Assembly (NCBI RefSeq): GCF_902859695.1 | Contig: NZ_CADIJL010000005.1 | Coordinates: forward strand, 62,001 to 126,000 | Length of the DNA: 64,000 nt | Direction: 5' to 3' | Source of the DNA: Achromobacter ruhlandii | Lineage (GTDB): Bacteria > Pseudomonadota > Gammaproteobacteria > Burkholderiales > Burkholderiaceae_B | In this document: piece by piece, positions 45,564 through 54,115 of the stretch | Numbering within the stretch: position 1 is the first letter of the stretch | How the letters are laid out: each line of letters opens with the position of its first letter | The notes under the pieces: generated by a model | Seen by the model: the letters and a program-made list of their open reading frames with translations, nothing else | Databases searched by the model: none | Told to the model about the DNA's origin: nothing | Program-made: the position numbers and the translations under genes

Positions 45564-48413
45564 TCAAGATTCGCCGCCCGCTGACTTCTTCTTGCGCGCA
45601 GGCTTGCTCTCGTCGCTAGGCGGCGTCTCGGCCGCGTTCGCGGCATCGGGCTTCTCAGGCTCGGCCGGCTTCGCGGGTGGCTCCTGGCGCTCGAAGACCA
45701 CCCGTTCGGCCTTGTCGTCCCAGCGGGCGCTGGCGTGATCGCCCTTGCCGATACTGCCACCCAGCATCTCGCGCGCCAGTGTCGTCTCCAGCTCGCTGCG
45801 GATCAGCCGCTTGAGCTCGCGCGCGCCGAACTCGGGTTTGTAGCCTTCCTCCGCGAAGTGGTCGATCAAGGTCTGATCGAAGGTCAGCGTCACGCCCTGG
45901 CTGGCGGCGTTGCGGGCCACACGATCGAGCTGCAGGCCGACGATATGGCGGATCTCCTCCTTGCCCAGCGCATGGAAGACGATGATCTCGTCGATGCGGT
46001 TGAGGAACTCGGGGCGGAAGTGTCCGCGCAGCACGTCCATCACCTCGGACTTGGTCTTCTCGTATTCCTCGCCGGCGGCGCCACGGGCCTTCAGCCGACG
46101 CTGGATGATGTCCGAGCCCAAGTTCGAGGTGGCGATGATGATGGTATTGGTGAAATCCACCACCCGGCCCTTGCCATCGGTGAGCCGCCCGTCGTCGAAC
46201 ACCTGCAGCAGGATATTGTAGACGTCGGGGTGAGCCTTCTCGATCTCGTCCAGCAGCAACACGCTGTAGGGCTTGCGACGCACCTTCTCGGTCAGCTGGC
46301 CGCCCTCGTCATAGCCGACATAACCCGGAGGCGCGCCCACCAGGCGTGCCACGGTATGGCGTTCACCGTACTCGGACATGTCGATGCGCAGCAGCGCACC
46401 TTCATCGCCATAGATGGACTCGGCCAGCGCCTTGGCGAGTTCGGTCTTGCCCACACCCGTCGGCCCGAGGAACAGGAAGGTGGCCACTGGCTTGCCGCCT
46501 TCGCGCAGGCCCGCGCGCGACAACCGCACGGCATCGGCCACCGCGCGCACAGCTTCGTCCTGGCCCACCAGGCGCTCGTGCAGCCGCTGCTCCAGATGCA
46601 GCAGCTTCTCGCGTTCTTCCACCGTCAGCTCGTTGACCGGAATGCCGGTCAGGCGCGAGACGATCTGCGCGACATGCTCGGCCTTGACTTCGGCGCTGCC
46701 CGAGGCGCGCTCGCGTTCCCATTCCTCGACAAGCTTCTTGAGTTCGGCCTCTTTGGCCTCGATGTGCTTGCCCAGCTCGGCGGCCTTGTCGTATTGCTTG
46801 CGCGAGGCCATGTAGTCCTGCTCACGCCGCAACTGGTGCAGTTCGGACTCCAGCTCCTGCACCGCCACCGGGCGGGCCGTGGCCGACAGCTTCACGCGTG
46901 CGGCAGCCTGGTCGAGCAGGTCGATGGCCTTGTCCGGCAAAAAGCGCGCGGTGATGTAGCGGTCCGACAACTCGGCGGCGGCGATGATCGCATCCTCGGT
47001 GATGCTGACCTTGTGGTGCGCCTCGAAGGTGTCGCGCAGGCCGCGCAGGATCATCATGGTCTGCGCTATCGTCGGCTCGGGCACCATCACCGGCTGGAAG
47101 CGACGCTCCAGCGCGGCGTCCTTCTCGATGTACTTCTGATACTCGTTGAGCGTGGTGGCGCCGATCAGGTTCAGTTCGCCGCGCGCCATCATCGGCTTGA
47201 ACACGTTGGCCACGTCCAGCCCGCCTTCGCCGCCACCCTGGCCTGCACCGACGATGGTGTGCACCTCGTCGATGAAGAGAATCAGCTCGCCCTGGTGCTC
47301 GGTCACTTCCTTGAGCACCTTCTGCACGCGCTCCTCGAACTCGCCGCGGTACTTGGCGCCTGCCACCATGGCGTTGATGTTGAGTTCGACCAGACGCTTG
47401 TCGCGCAGCGTCTCGGGCACTTCGCCGGCGACCATGCGCTGCGCCAGCCCTTCGACGATGGCGGTCTTGCCGACGCCGGGCTCGCCGATCAGCACCGGGT
47501 TGTTCTTCTTGCGCCGGGCCAGCACTTCGATGGTCGTCTCGATCTCCTGCGCGCGGCCGATGACCGGATCGAGCTTGCCCTCGCGCGCCATCTTGGTGAG
47601 GTCGCGCGAATACTTGTCGAGTTCCGGCGTGTTGGTCGGCGTCTCGGCGCGGCCATCCTCGGCCCCTTTGCCGACCACCTTGCTTACCTGCTGGCGCAGC
47701 GCTTGCGGCGTGAGGCCGTAACGGCGCAGCAGGTTGGCCGCCAAACCTTCGCCTTCCTCGGCGAGCCCGATCAGGAAATGCTCCGGCCCGACATAAGAGT
47801 GGCCGAGTTCGTTGGAGGCCACGAAAGCACGGCTGAGCGCGTCCTTGACCCGGGGCGACACGCCGATCTCGCCCTCGAACGGCTTATCGCCGCGCTTGGC
47901 TTCGGATTCGATCTGGCGCTTGAGGTCATCGACCTTGATCTTGAACTGCCCCAGGATGGTCTTGACCACGTCGCTGTCGGATAGCGCCAGCAGCAGGTGT
48001 TCGGTATCGACTTCGGCGCGCCCGAACTCTGCAGCGTGTCGGGCGGCCTCCTGCAATAGGGCCTCGGACTGTTCGCTGATACGGCTGGCGAGCCCACTGC
48101 CGCGACGGCGCGCGGTGCCCGTACCGGCCGGGGCGGGTTCGCCGAACGAGGCATCGACGACCTCGTCGGTATCGGCCGCCATGGACGGTGCGTCGTCACC
48201 GATGCGGAAGAAGTCGCTGCCAAGGAAGTCTTCGAACAGCCCGCTGCGCGAGCCGAACAAGGCTTCCAGCGGTGAGACGGTGCGCTTTTGCTGGCGCACC
48301 AGTTGGCGATAGTGATCGTCACACAACAGCATGGTGCTGTGGCGACCATTGAGATTGGCTTCCACCCGCACCGTGGCGGGCTGGCCGCAGACTTGGCATT
48401 GTTTTCTGGCCAT
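45564..48413 (-). CDS. clpK: ClpK (ClpG_GI) stand-alone disaggregase (tLST)
   Basis: A 949-residue Hsp100 ATPase, the main heat-resistance factor of tLST. The N-terminal extension has a zinc-ribbon-like CQVC (residues 6-9) with CDDH near 31, specific to this branch. A Clp N domain follows (about 110-240). AAA module 1 has Walker A GEPGVGKT at 310-317, then a coiled-coil middle domain ([20 protein letters not shown]). AAA module 2 has GPTGVGKT and [11 protein letters not shown]. The C-terminal tail is Lys/Pro/Glu-rich ([19 protein letters not shown]). ClpK/ClpG proteins work without ClpP and without DnaK. The ATG at 48413 follows AGGAGCATCAGC. Confidence 0.95.
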   Translation of the reverse strand: MARKQCQVCGQPATVRVEANLNGRHSTMLLCDDHYRQLVRQQKRTVSPLEALFGSRSGLFEDFLGSDFFRIGDDAPSMAADTDEVVDASFGEPAPAGTGTARRRGSGLASRISEQSEALLQEAARHAAEFGRAEVDTEHLLLALSDSDVVKTILGQFKIKVDDLKRQIESEAKRGDKPFEGEIGVSPRVKDALSRAFVASNELGHSYVGPEHFLIGLAEEGEGLAANLLRRYGLTPQALRQQVSKVVGKGAEDGRAETPTNTPELDKYSRDLTKMAREGKLDPVIGRAQEIETTIEVLARRKKNNPVLIGEPGVGKTAIVEGLAQRMVAGEVPETLRDKRLVELNINAMVAGAKYRGEFEERVQKVLKEVTEHQGELILFIDEVHTIVGAGQGGGEGGLDVANVFKPMMARGELNLIGATTLNEYQKYIEKDAALERRFQPVMVPEPTIAQTMMILRGLRDTFEAHHKVSITEDAIIAAAELSDRYITARFLPDKAIDLLDQAAARVKLSATARPVAVQELESELHQLRREQDYMASRKQYDKAAELGKHIEAKEAELKKLVEEWERERASGSAEVKAEHVAQIVSRLTGIPVNELTVEEREKLLHLEQRLHERLVGQDEAVRAVADAVRLSRAGLREGGKPVATFLFLGPTGVGKTELAKALAESIYGDEGALLRIDMSEYGERHTVARLVGAPPGYVGYDEGGQLTEKVRRKPYSVLLLDEIEKAHPDVYNILLQVFDDGRLTDGKGRVVDFTNTIIIATSNLGSDIIQRRLKARGAAGEEYEKTKSEVMDVLRGHFRPEFLNRIDEIIVFHALGKEEIRHIVGLQLDRVARNAASQGVTLTFDQTLIDHFAEEGYKPEFGARELKRLIRSELETTLAREMLGGSIGKGDHASARWDDKAERVVFERQEPPAKPAEPEKPDAANAAETPPSDESKPARKKKSAGGES

Positions 48414-48442
48414 GCTGATGCTCCTGTAAAGATTGATCTGAC

Positions 48443-48467
48443 GAGGCACCGCCGATCACGGTGCCTC
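48443..48467 (-). promoter_or_regulatory. Hairpin in the hsp20-clpK gap
   Basis: GAGGCACCG and CGGTGCCTC form a perfect nine-pair stem with a seven-base loop, 30 bases before the clpK ATG and 40 after the hsp20 stop. There is no T run. It could be an mRNA processing or stabilising element, or part of a thermosensing leader for clpK. Confidence 0.5.
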
Positions 48468-48506
48468 ATCTCTTTGTGGTTTTTGAGAAAAGCGAGCCGA
48501 CCAGCG

Positions 48507-49076
48507 TCAGCCGTTGATCGGGATCGAGCGGCCCTGCTTGGGCGCACTGGCCTCGCGCTTTTCCATCGTGATCGTGAGCACGCCGTTCTTGAAAGCGGCC
48601 TTGATCGTGTTCTGGTTGGCATCGGCCGGCAGGTTCAGAGCGCGCTGAAAGCTGCCGTAGGAGCGCTCCACCCGGTGGAAACCACCGTCTTTGGTTTCCT
48701 GCTCCTGGCGCTTTTCACCGCGCACCAGCAACACATCGTTATCGAGCGTGATCTGAATGTCCTTTTCCTCGACGCCGGGAACCTCCAAAGAAATCTTGTA
48801 CTGCTTGTCTGTTTCCTGGATGTCCAGCGCCGGCTTCAGCATGCCCGGCCAGTCCGCCGGCCAGCGCGGCAAGGCCAGCGCCGGGAAACCGAAGCCCCGG
48901 AACGCATCATCGAACAGGCGATCGATTTCGCGATGCAATTGCAGGATGGGGCTGACCGGCCCGCCTGCCGCCGGCAGGTCATTGCGCTGCACCGGCAGTG
49001 AGGCGGTGCTCTGTTGTTCTTCCTGCTCCTTTTTGAACCAGTTCCAGGGAGCCAATTTCTTGAAATCAATGTCCAT
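48507..49076 (-). CDS. hsp20: Small heat-shock protein Hsp20 (tLST)
   Basis: A 189-residue alpha-crystallin-family holdase. The N-terminus MDIDFKKLAPWNWFKKEQEE is the family form found in tLST. The alpha-crystallin domain covers about residues 85-180 (PALDIQETDKQYKISLEVPG, KDGGFHRVERSYGSFQRAL). The C-terminal SIPING provides an IxI-like anchoring motif. It would hold unfolded proteins for ClpK. The ATG at 49076 follows GGAGGTGTGAC; an in-frame ATG at 49115 is unlikely. Confidence 0.93.
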   Translation of the reverse strand: MDIDFKKLAPWNWFKKEQEEQQSTASLPVQRNDLPAAGGPVSPILQLHREIDRLFDDAFRGFGFPALALPRWPADWPGMLKPALDIQETDKQYKISLEVPGVEEKDIQITLDNDVLLVRGEKRQEQETKDGGFHRVERSYGSFQRALNLPADANQNTIKAAFKNGVLTITMEKREASAPKQGRSIPING

Positions 49077-49111
49077 GTCACACCTCCAGCAGAAAAATTG
49101 AAGAATCTCGC

Positions 49112-49393
49112 TCACTCCGTTTGCCTGCGGCTATGGATAGCGCGCCCAGGCAACACGGGATGTTTCGCTGACTTCGGCTGCTCATCTGTACGTATCACCT
49201 CCTTCTTTCTGCCTGCTTGGGTCTGATCATTGATCCATCGATCGATTTCACTTTGACGAAACCGCCACGTCCCGCCGACCTTGAAGGCCGGAATCTCCCC
49301 GTGCGAGGCGAGCCGGTAAAGCGTCCGCTTGCCGACTTTCAAGTAGGCAGCCAACTCGTCGAGTGTGAAGATCGCCTGCTGGCGCGCTGTCAT
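49112..49393 (-). CDS. Excisionase-like HTH DNA-binding protein (tLST first gene)
   Basis: A 93-residue protein with a MerR/excisionase-type winged HTH (HTH_17): FTLDELAAYLKVGKRTLYRL at about residues 8-27 and GGTWRFRQSEIDRWI at about 40-54. It is the first gene of the tLST transcript and ends 35 bp before hsp20. It may regulate the locus or be a relic of an excisionase. The ATG at 49393 is used because the upstream part of the frame (to 49486) is promoter-like. Confidence 0.85.
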   Translation of the reverse strand: MTARQQAIFTLDELAAYLKVGKRTLYRLASHGEIPAFKVGGTWRFRQSEIDRWINDQTQAGRKKEVIRTDEQPKSAKHPVLPGRAIHSRRQTE

Positions 49394-49616
49394 ACCACCC
49401 CCACTAGTTCCGTCGTCACGCGGCCTCGCTCGAGGAAGTTCTTGCAAGACTTTGCTGAATGTTGCACCTAACATGCAGAAAGTCAACAGCCAACATCCAG
49501 CGATCTGCTGGCCGATTGATGTGAATTAATCGTAAGCAGCGAGGAAACAAATGTTGGCTGCCGCCGCGATGGTGCTCCCCAAGTCGTCAATCTGTAGCCA
49601 TGTGAAGGGGAAGTCC
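49394..49616. promoter_or_regulatory. Leader/promoter region of the tLST block
   Basis: This is the gene-free stretch upstream of the first tLST gene on the minus strand. It contains TTGACT followed 17 bases later by AACATT, a weak -35/-10 candidate, and the repeated word CAACAT. I see no good sigma-32 consensus. The exact promoter is not assigned. Confidence 0.4.
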
Positions 49617-49983
49617 ATGAACGAGATTGCGCGAGTCGGGGTGGATCTGGCTAAGCGGGTTATCTAGGTGCATGCGGTGGATGCGCGCGTGGTGGTTGCC
49701 AAGGCGCTGGCCGCTGACAAGTTTGCGGCCCGGTGCGCGCAGTTGCCTCCCGGCTGCCTGGTGGCCCTGGAGGCCTGCGGCGGTGCGCATCACTGGGCAC
49801 GCAAGCTGCGCGGCTATGGGCTGGATGCGCGGCTGATCGCAGGCCACTTCGTCACGCCCTACCGCATGGCCGGCAAGGGACGCAAGAACGATTCGGCCGA
49901 TGGGCAACCCGCCCGCACATGCGCTTCGTGCCGGTGAAGACGCCGGCGCAGACGCTGCTGACCACCCATCAGCTGCGCAAACC
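49617..49983 (+). pseudogene. IS110-family transposase remnant
   Basis: The N-terminal part of an IS110 DEDD-type transposase. It starts at the ATG at 49617 with MNEIARVGVDLAKRVI, then an in-frame TAG at 49665 takes the place of a Gln codon. The frame continues with LVALEACGGAHHWARKL and GHFVTPYRMAGKGRKNDSAD, shifts near 49905, and goes on in another frame with RPHMRFVPVKTPAQTLLTTH. It then ends abruptly against IS66 sequence. It cannot make an active protein. Confidence 0.8.
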
Positions 49984-50029
49984 TCCCGATTCACTCACGC
50001 AGCCGATTCCTGCTTGCCTAGGGACGACC

Positions 50030-50520
50030 ATGTAAGCCGCAGATGGTCGGAGTCCTTTGCGACCAGCACCTACGTGAGCAGCCCGGAGGTGGGGATGCCC
50101 TTGGCGATGATCTCCGCCGGGACTGGCGCCTGGGTCAGCGTTCGGCACCTGTGCGCAGGTCCACTTGCCGCGGATGTGGCACTCTACCGTGAATACGCCC
50201 GGTGTGTTGTCCAGCTTCTCGCTGATGCGCTTGAGCGCACAGCCGCACGCGCAGCGAGTGTTCTCGGGCTCGTGGTGGCAGTCCACGCGCGGCAGGTCCG
50301 CCGGCAAGGCGGTGCGCTTAGGCATCGCGCCAGGCGTAGCCGGCGGCTTCTTCTTGCCCAGCAGTTCCTGGAGCTGCGCCTCAGCCGCGGCAAGGTCGGC
50401 GTCCAGAGCCTCGTCGAACAGCGCGCGTTGTTCGGCATCGAGCTGCTCGCTCTTCTTGCCGAACTTCAGGCGTCGCAGCTGGGCGATCTCGAACGAGAGC
50501 TTCGCCGTAGGCGCTGACAT
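50030..50520 (-). pseudogene. IS66-family TnpC transposase remnant
   Basis: A fragment of the large IS66 transposase. It includes KLSFEIAQLRRLKFGKKSEQ, the zinc-finger part with HHEPENTRCACGCALKRI, and TPGVFTVECHIRGKWTCAQ. Then a frame change leads to QAPVPAEIIAKGIPTSGLLT followed by an in-frame TAG where related proteins have Gln, and VLVAKDSDHL. Both ends are missing. Together with the IS110 remnant it marks an old rearrangement at the border between tLST and the ICE backbone. Confidence 0.8.
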
Positions 50521-50597
50521 GGGCGAAAAGCATCCGAGCATCACCCCCCAGGATGGCTCTCATCTCGATACAGAGGTGAATCCTCCGCACTATTCGG

Positions 50598-50636
50598 CTC
50601 CCTACGATGATATGGACTGATCACATCGGTAGGGAG
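50598..50636. promoter_or_regulatory. Inverted repeat spanning the LysR leader and ribosome site
   Basis: CTCCCTACGATG (50598-50609) and CATCGGTAGGGAG (50624-50636) pair over 12 bases with one bulge. The right arm contains the AGGGAG ribosome site of the LysR gene that starts at 50642. It may be an autoregulatory operator, a translation-blocking hairpin, or both. Confidence 0.5.
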
Positions 50637-50641
50637 AAAGC

Positions 50642-51550
50642 ATGAACTTACGCCATCTTCGCTGCTTCATCGCCGTAGCCGAGGAACTGCACTTCGGCCG
50701 GGCTGCTCGACGGCTGCACATCGAACAGTCTCCACTGTCGCGCACGATCCGCCAGATGGAGGCGGATTTAGGGGTGCCGCTGCTCAACCGCTTGCCACGC
50801 AGTGTTCGTCTCACACCGGCGGGACAGGTCTTCCTCGAAGAAGCCCGGCGCGTACTGCTGGCCTTCGAGCAAGCGCAGACCAAGGCACGCGCCGCAGCGA
50901 ACCAGCGGAACACGCTGCGCATCGCACTATCTGGTGACATGGGGCAGGCCCGCTTGTCGGCGTTGCTTGCGCTTTGCCGCGAGGAGGCACCACAGGTCGG
51001 CATTCGGATATTTGAAACGCCACTGGCGCAGTTGGTGACCGGACTGCGCAACGACTTGTATGACGCAGGTTTTGCATTGGCTGGTGAAATGGACGCCGGC
51101 ATCGTCGCCATGCCGGTGTGGCGAGACCCGCTGGTGGTGGCTTTGCCCGCCAGGCATCCGCTGCTGGCTTTCAAGGAAGTGCCGCTGGAGGAAGTGGCGA
51201 GCTATCCGCTGGTGCTGTGCGATCCCCAGGTATGCGAAGGTTGCAGCCGGCAGCGCGAACGGCTGCTCCGCACGGTGGATGCGCAGCCGACGGTAGCCGA
51301 GTACGTCAAGACCCATTCCCTGATGCTGGCCCTCGTGGCCGCCGGCTACGGCGTGGGCTTTTCGAGCGCGGCGCATCTGGCGGGTTGCCATCAGGCCGAT
51401 GTCGTCGTGCGGCCGCTGGCCGACGAGACCGCTTCGCTGACGACCTATCTACTGCGACCCGAAGGCGAAATCATGGAGCCGCTGCGGCAGTTCATCGACC
51501 GCGTGGAGCGTGTCGGACGCCCGCAAGGCACCGATCAACGCCCGATGTGA
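50642..51550 (+). CDS. LysR-family transcriptional regulator (ICE backbone side)
   Basis: A 302-residue LysR protein with its HTH at about residues 3-60 (LRCFIAVAEELHFGRAARRL, HIEQSPLSRTIRQMEADLGV). The effector domain has CDPQVCEGCSRQ near 198, and the C-terminal TTYLLRPEGEIMEPLRQFI is close to that of the LysR at the att end. The paired cysteines in the same place of both proteins may be a redox or metal switch. Its position upstream of alpA suggests ICE control, as LysR proteins do in related ICEs, but that is inference. Confidence 0.9.
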   Translation: MNLRHLRCFIAVAEELHFGRAARRLHIEQSPLSRTIRQMEADLGVPLLNRLPRSVRLTPAGQVFLEEARRVLLAFEQAQTKARAAANQRNTLRIALSGDMGQARLSALLALCREEAPQVGIRIFETPLAQLVTGLRNDLYDAGFALAGEMDAGIVAMPVWRDPLVVALPARHPLLAFKEVPLEEVASYPLVLCDPQVCEGCSRQRERLLRTVDAQPTVAEYVKTHSLMLALVAAGYGVGFSSAAHLAGCHQADVVVRPLADETASLTTYLLRPEGEIMEPLRQFIDRVERVGRPQGTDQRPM

Positions 51551-52089
51551 CGCGGGGATTTTGGACGGTACGATTCCCTTTCGGTCTGGACCTTGACCCG
51601 CATTGCATCGGCGGCCGACCTTTTGCGTCACGGGCATGGATGGCGAATCGGGCCTATCCACCCGGCATCAAGCAAGGCACCTTCAAGCTGTCGAGGTCAC
51701 AGCAGTGACGCAGAACGCATGAGCCCTTGCTGGATGCAAACCGGCTCAGCCGGAAGTCGCATTGGCGCTTTACCCCGCCCGTATTCCTACGAAAACTTTG
51801 CCCTGGTTTTCCGGTAAAGCGCGGCATCCCTTCCTGATCGAACTTGGATGCGCGGCTTTTCAGACCGTTGCGCCGGTAACAAGATTTTTCGCAGGTGCAT
51901 TATGGTTGAGGTGTAGCGGGCACCGCAAGGAGGTTTGCCCCCTGCGTAACGCTCGGCGACATCGCCGCACCCAACGTCCACCACGATGCCGACCGGCTCG
52001 CGCTTTATCGGGTTCTTTGGGCAATCGCTGCGCCCATGTGGGCCGCGCGCGCTTGCCATGTGTCGATCCGACGATGGGAAGAGCGCGTT
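51551..52089. other. 539-bp intergenic region before the ICE backbone operon
   Basis: I find no gene on either strand. It holds an AAGGAGG at 51927-51933 with no start leading to more than a few codons, placed in a small hairpin (CGCA...TGCG). The word CCGGCTCAGCCGG occurs near 51740. It probably contains promoters for the downstream conserved protein and alpA operon. No repeat array is present. Confidence 0.4.
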
Positions 52090-52848
52090 ATGCCGAAATC
52101 GAGCAGCCACGCCTTTGGCGCAAAGACGTACTACCGACCGATCGAGGCGGCCGTCCGCTGGTGCGGTCTCCTGCGCTTCGAGCAGCGTATTCTGGAAGCG
52201 CTGGAGCAGCGTGCCATGCCGGAGCCCGGCGAATTCCCGCGCTGGCCGCTGCTGCGCCTGTATGCCGAGCGCATCTTCGACGCGCTGACGCATGGCGAAT
52301 TGCCCGGTGGCAAGGCCGGCATCGTGCTGGACTCGCAGCGGCCGGCGCTCGACGACCCCGAGTTGACCGTGCGCCACGTGGACTTGAAAGCGTGGATGTC
52401 GCAGTTCTACCCCGGCGATCGGCCGGGGTTTTTGTTTGACGGCATCGAACGCGCGGTGCATCCGGCGGTGAGCGTGGACACGCTCAACATTCTGCTGGCC
52501 GATCGCGAAGCAGCGAAGTCGCAACTTGCCGAACTTGCCCTGGTGCATGAAACGCTGCGCACCGCGCACGAAGCACTGGCGAAGGAACATGCCACGCGCG
52601 CGGCCAACGACGAACAGGCGCGCGAGCCTGGCCTGCGCAGCGAGACGACTTACCTCAACATCATCGGCGGACTGCTGACGCTGCTGCTGGGCAATTCGCC
52701 GTCAGGCGCGGCCTATTCGTCGTTCCGCAGCATGGATGCCGTGGTCAGCGCGCTGATCGCACACCATGAGGGGCGGCCGGGTCTCAGCGAGCGGACGCTG
52801 TGGAGCAAGCTCGCGCAGGCGCGGCGCCACCTGGAGGCGTCGCGCTGA
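52090..52848 (+). CDS. Conserved ICE protein upstream of alpA, function unknown
   Basis: A 252-residue protein starting MPKSSSHAFGAKTYYRPIEA. The middle is acidic and helical. The C-terminal part has a coiled-coil-like stretch (ADREAAKSQLAELALVHETL, AHEALAKEHATR), then LNIIGGLLTLLLGNSPSG and LSERTLWSKLAQARRHLEAS. I recognise it as a gene usually found before alpA in this ICE family but know no function. The ATG at 52090 is used; the frame also opens at 52036. No catalytic motif is visible. Confidence 0.75.
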   Translation: MPKSSSHAFGAKTYYRPIEAAVRWCGLLRFEQRILEALEQRAMPEPGEFPRWPLLRLYAERIFDALTHGELPGGKAGIVLDSQRPALDDPELTVRHVDLKAWMSQFYPGDRPGFLFDGIERAVHPAVSVDTLNILLADREAAKSQLAELALVHETLRTAHEALAKEHATRAANDEQAREPGLRSETTYLNIIGGLLTLLLGNSPSGAAYSSFRSMDAVVSALIAHHEGRPGLSERTLWSKLAQARRHLEASR

Positions 52849-52879
52849 CGACGCGGCCAGCATGATGCCGATGCGGCGC

Positions 52880-52913
52880 ACTGCAATTGCAGTCGCTGCT
52901 TCTGCAATTGCAG
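52880..52913. promoter_or_regulatory. Paired palindromic operator before alpA
   Basis: ACTGCAATTGCAGT (52880-52893) and CTGCAATTGCAG (52902-52913) are perfect palindromes with the same 12-bp core. Their centres are 21 bp apart, two turns on one face of the helix. They lie about 80-110 bp before the alpA start, where an activator or repressor of the backbone operon would bind. A further small palindrome GTATTGAATAC lies at 52933-52943. Confidence 0.65.
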
Positions 52914-52989
52914 TGATTTCGGCGACCGCGGTGTATTGAATACGAGGCACTTTCCGAACAGCGCCAGTGAGCGTCAAGGAGTGTCTCTC

Positions 52990-53208
52990 ATGTCTTCGCA
53001 GACCACCGCGCCGGCAGTGCCGGCCGAGCACCGCATCCTGCGTCGCGCCGAAGTCGAGGCCAAAACCGGCTTCAAGCGCGCGCACATCTACAGCCTGATG
53101 AAAGAAGGCAAGTTCCCCAAGGCGCTGCGCTTGGGCGTGCGCGCCGTGGGCTGGGACTCGGCGGAGGTCGAGCAGTGGATCGCCGATCGCCTCGATGAGC
53201 GCGCCTGA
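52990..53208 (+). CDS. alpA: AlpA-family regulator
   Basis: A 72-residue winged-HTH protein of the AlpA/phage-regulatory family: HRILRRAEVEAKTGFKRAHI at about residues 15-34, GVRAVGWDSAEVEQWIADRL near 50-69. AlpA proteins act as excisionase or promoter regulators in mobile elements, and this one heads the par-rep operon. The ATG at 52990 follows AAGGAGTGTCTCTC. Its end lies 41 bp before the parA start. Confidence 0.93.
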   Translation: MSSQTTAPAVPAEHRILRRAEVEAKTGFKRAHIYSLMKEGKFPKALRLGVRAVGWDSAEVEQWIADRLDERA

Positions 53209-53248
53209 CGCTTTTCCTCGGTACATGCCATTCAACCGGGAGAGGCCC

Positions 53249-54115
53249 ATGCAGGTGGTGTCCATCATTTCGACCAAGGGCGGCGTCGGCAAGACCACGA
53301 CGGCGGCCAACCTGGGCGGCTTCGCAGCCGACACCGGGCTGCGCGTGCTGCTGCTGGACCTGGACGTGCAGCCCACGCTGTCGAGCTACTTCACGCTGGC
53401 CGAGCGCGCGCCGGCCGGCATCTACGAGATGCTGGCCTACAACGAGCAGCGCGCCGAGCAACTGGTGTCGCGCACCGCGATCGAGCGGCTTGACCTGGTG
53501 CTCTCGAACGACGACCGCGGCGAGCTGAACACGCTGCTGCTGCACGCGCCCGATGGCAGATTGCGGCTGCGCCACCTGCTGCCCACGCTGGCGCCGCACT
53601 ACGACCTGCTGCTGATCGACACCCAGGGCGCGCGCAGCGTGCTGCTGGAGATGGCGGTGCTGGCCTCGAACTTGGCGCTTTCGCCGGTGACGCCGGAAAT
53701 CCTCGCGGCGCGCGAGCTGCGGCGCGGCACGCTGCAACTCATCGAGGACATCGCGCCGTACCGCCACCTCGGCATCGAGCCGCCGCCGCTGCACCTGCTC
53801 ATCAACCGCGTGCATCCGGTGTCGTCGAATGCGCGGCTGATCCAGCAGGCGCTGCGTCAGGTATTCCAGGAGCAGCCTGGCGTGCGCGTGCTGGACACCG
53901 ACGTGCCGGCGATTGAAGCCTATCAGCGCGCCGCGACGCGCGGACTGCCGGTGCATCGGGTGGAATACCGCCAGCCGGCGGGCCGCACGGCACCTGCCGC
54001 ATTGGAGACCATGCGCGCGCTGGCCGGCGAGCTGTTCCCGGCGTGGCAGGAGCGCTTTGCGCTCGTCACCGGCCGAGGCGACGCGGGAGGGGCCGGCCAT
54101 GGCCAGCGCACATGA
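53249..54115 (+). CDS. parA: ParA-family partition ATPase
   Basis: A 288-residue ParA/MinD-type ATPase for element maintenance. The deviant Walker A STKGGVGKTTTAANLG is at residues 8-23, Walker A' LLLDLDVQP at about 36-44 and Walker B LLLIDTQG at about 110-117. The ATG at 53249 gives MQVVSIISTKGG; longer versions from 53195 overlap alpA without family support. The end overlaps shi by 17 bases. It would keep the ICE when it is excised or replicating. Confidence 0.93.
   Translation: MQVVSIISTKGGVGKTTTAANLGGFAADTGLRVLLLDLDVQPTLSSYFTLAERAPAGIYEMLAYNEQRAEQLVSRTAIERLDLVLSNDDRGELNTLLLHAPDGRLRLRHLLPTLAPHYDLLLIDTQGARSVLLEMAVLASNLALSPVTPEILAARELRRGTLQLIEDIAPYRHLGIEPPPLHLLINRVHPVSSNARLIQQALRQVFQEQPGVRVLDTDVPAIEAYQRAATRGLPVHRVEYRQPAGRTAPAALETMRALAGELFPAWQERFALVTGRGDAGGAGHGQRT

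Larger units (their letters stand above)
33100..49393 (-). other. Transmissible locus of stress tolerance (tLST / LHR cargo)
   Basis: All sixteen reading frames in this block run on the minus strand with short gaps or overlaps: HTH, hsp20, clpK, cardiolipin-synthase type, ftsH, hsp20 (frameshifted), yfdX1, yfdX2, hdeD, hibernation-factor/sigma fusion, trx, kefB, psiE, M48 protease, degP-type. This is the published order of the locus that gives heat, chlorine and oxidative stress tolerance in E. coli, Klebsiella, Cronobacter and P. aeruginosa clone C. Here it sits between an ICE att end and a scar of two decayed insertion sequences. Confidence 0.9.

Noticed and set aside
49665..49667. TAG codons at Gln positions in both transposase remnants, suggesting amber recoding
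   Set aside because: Both genes are also truncated and frameshifted, and all intact genes nearby use stops normally; random C-to-T decay explains it.
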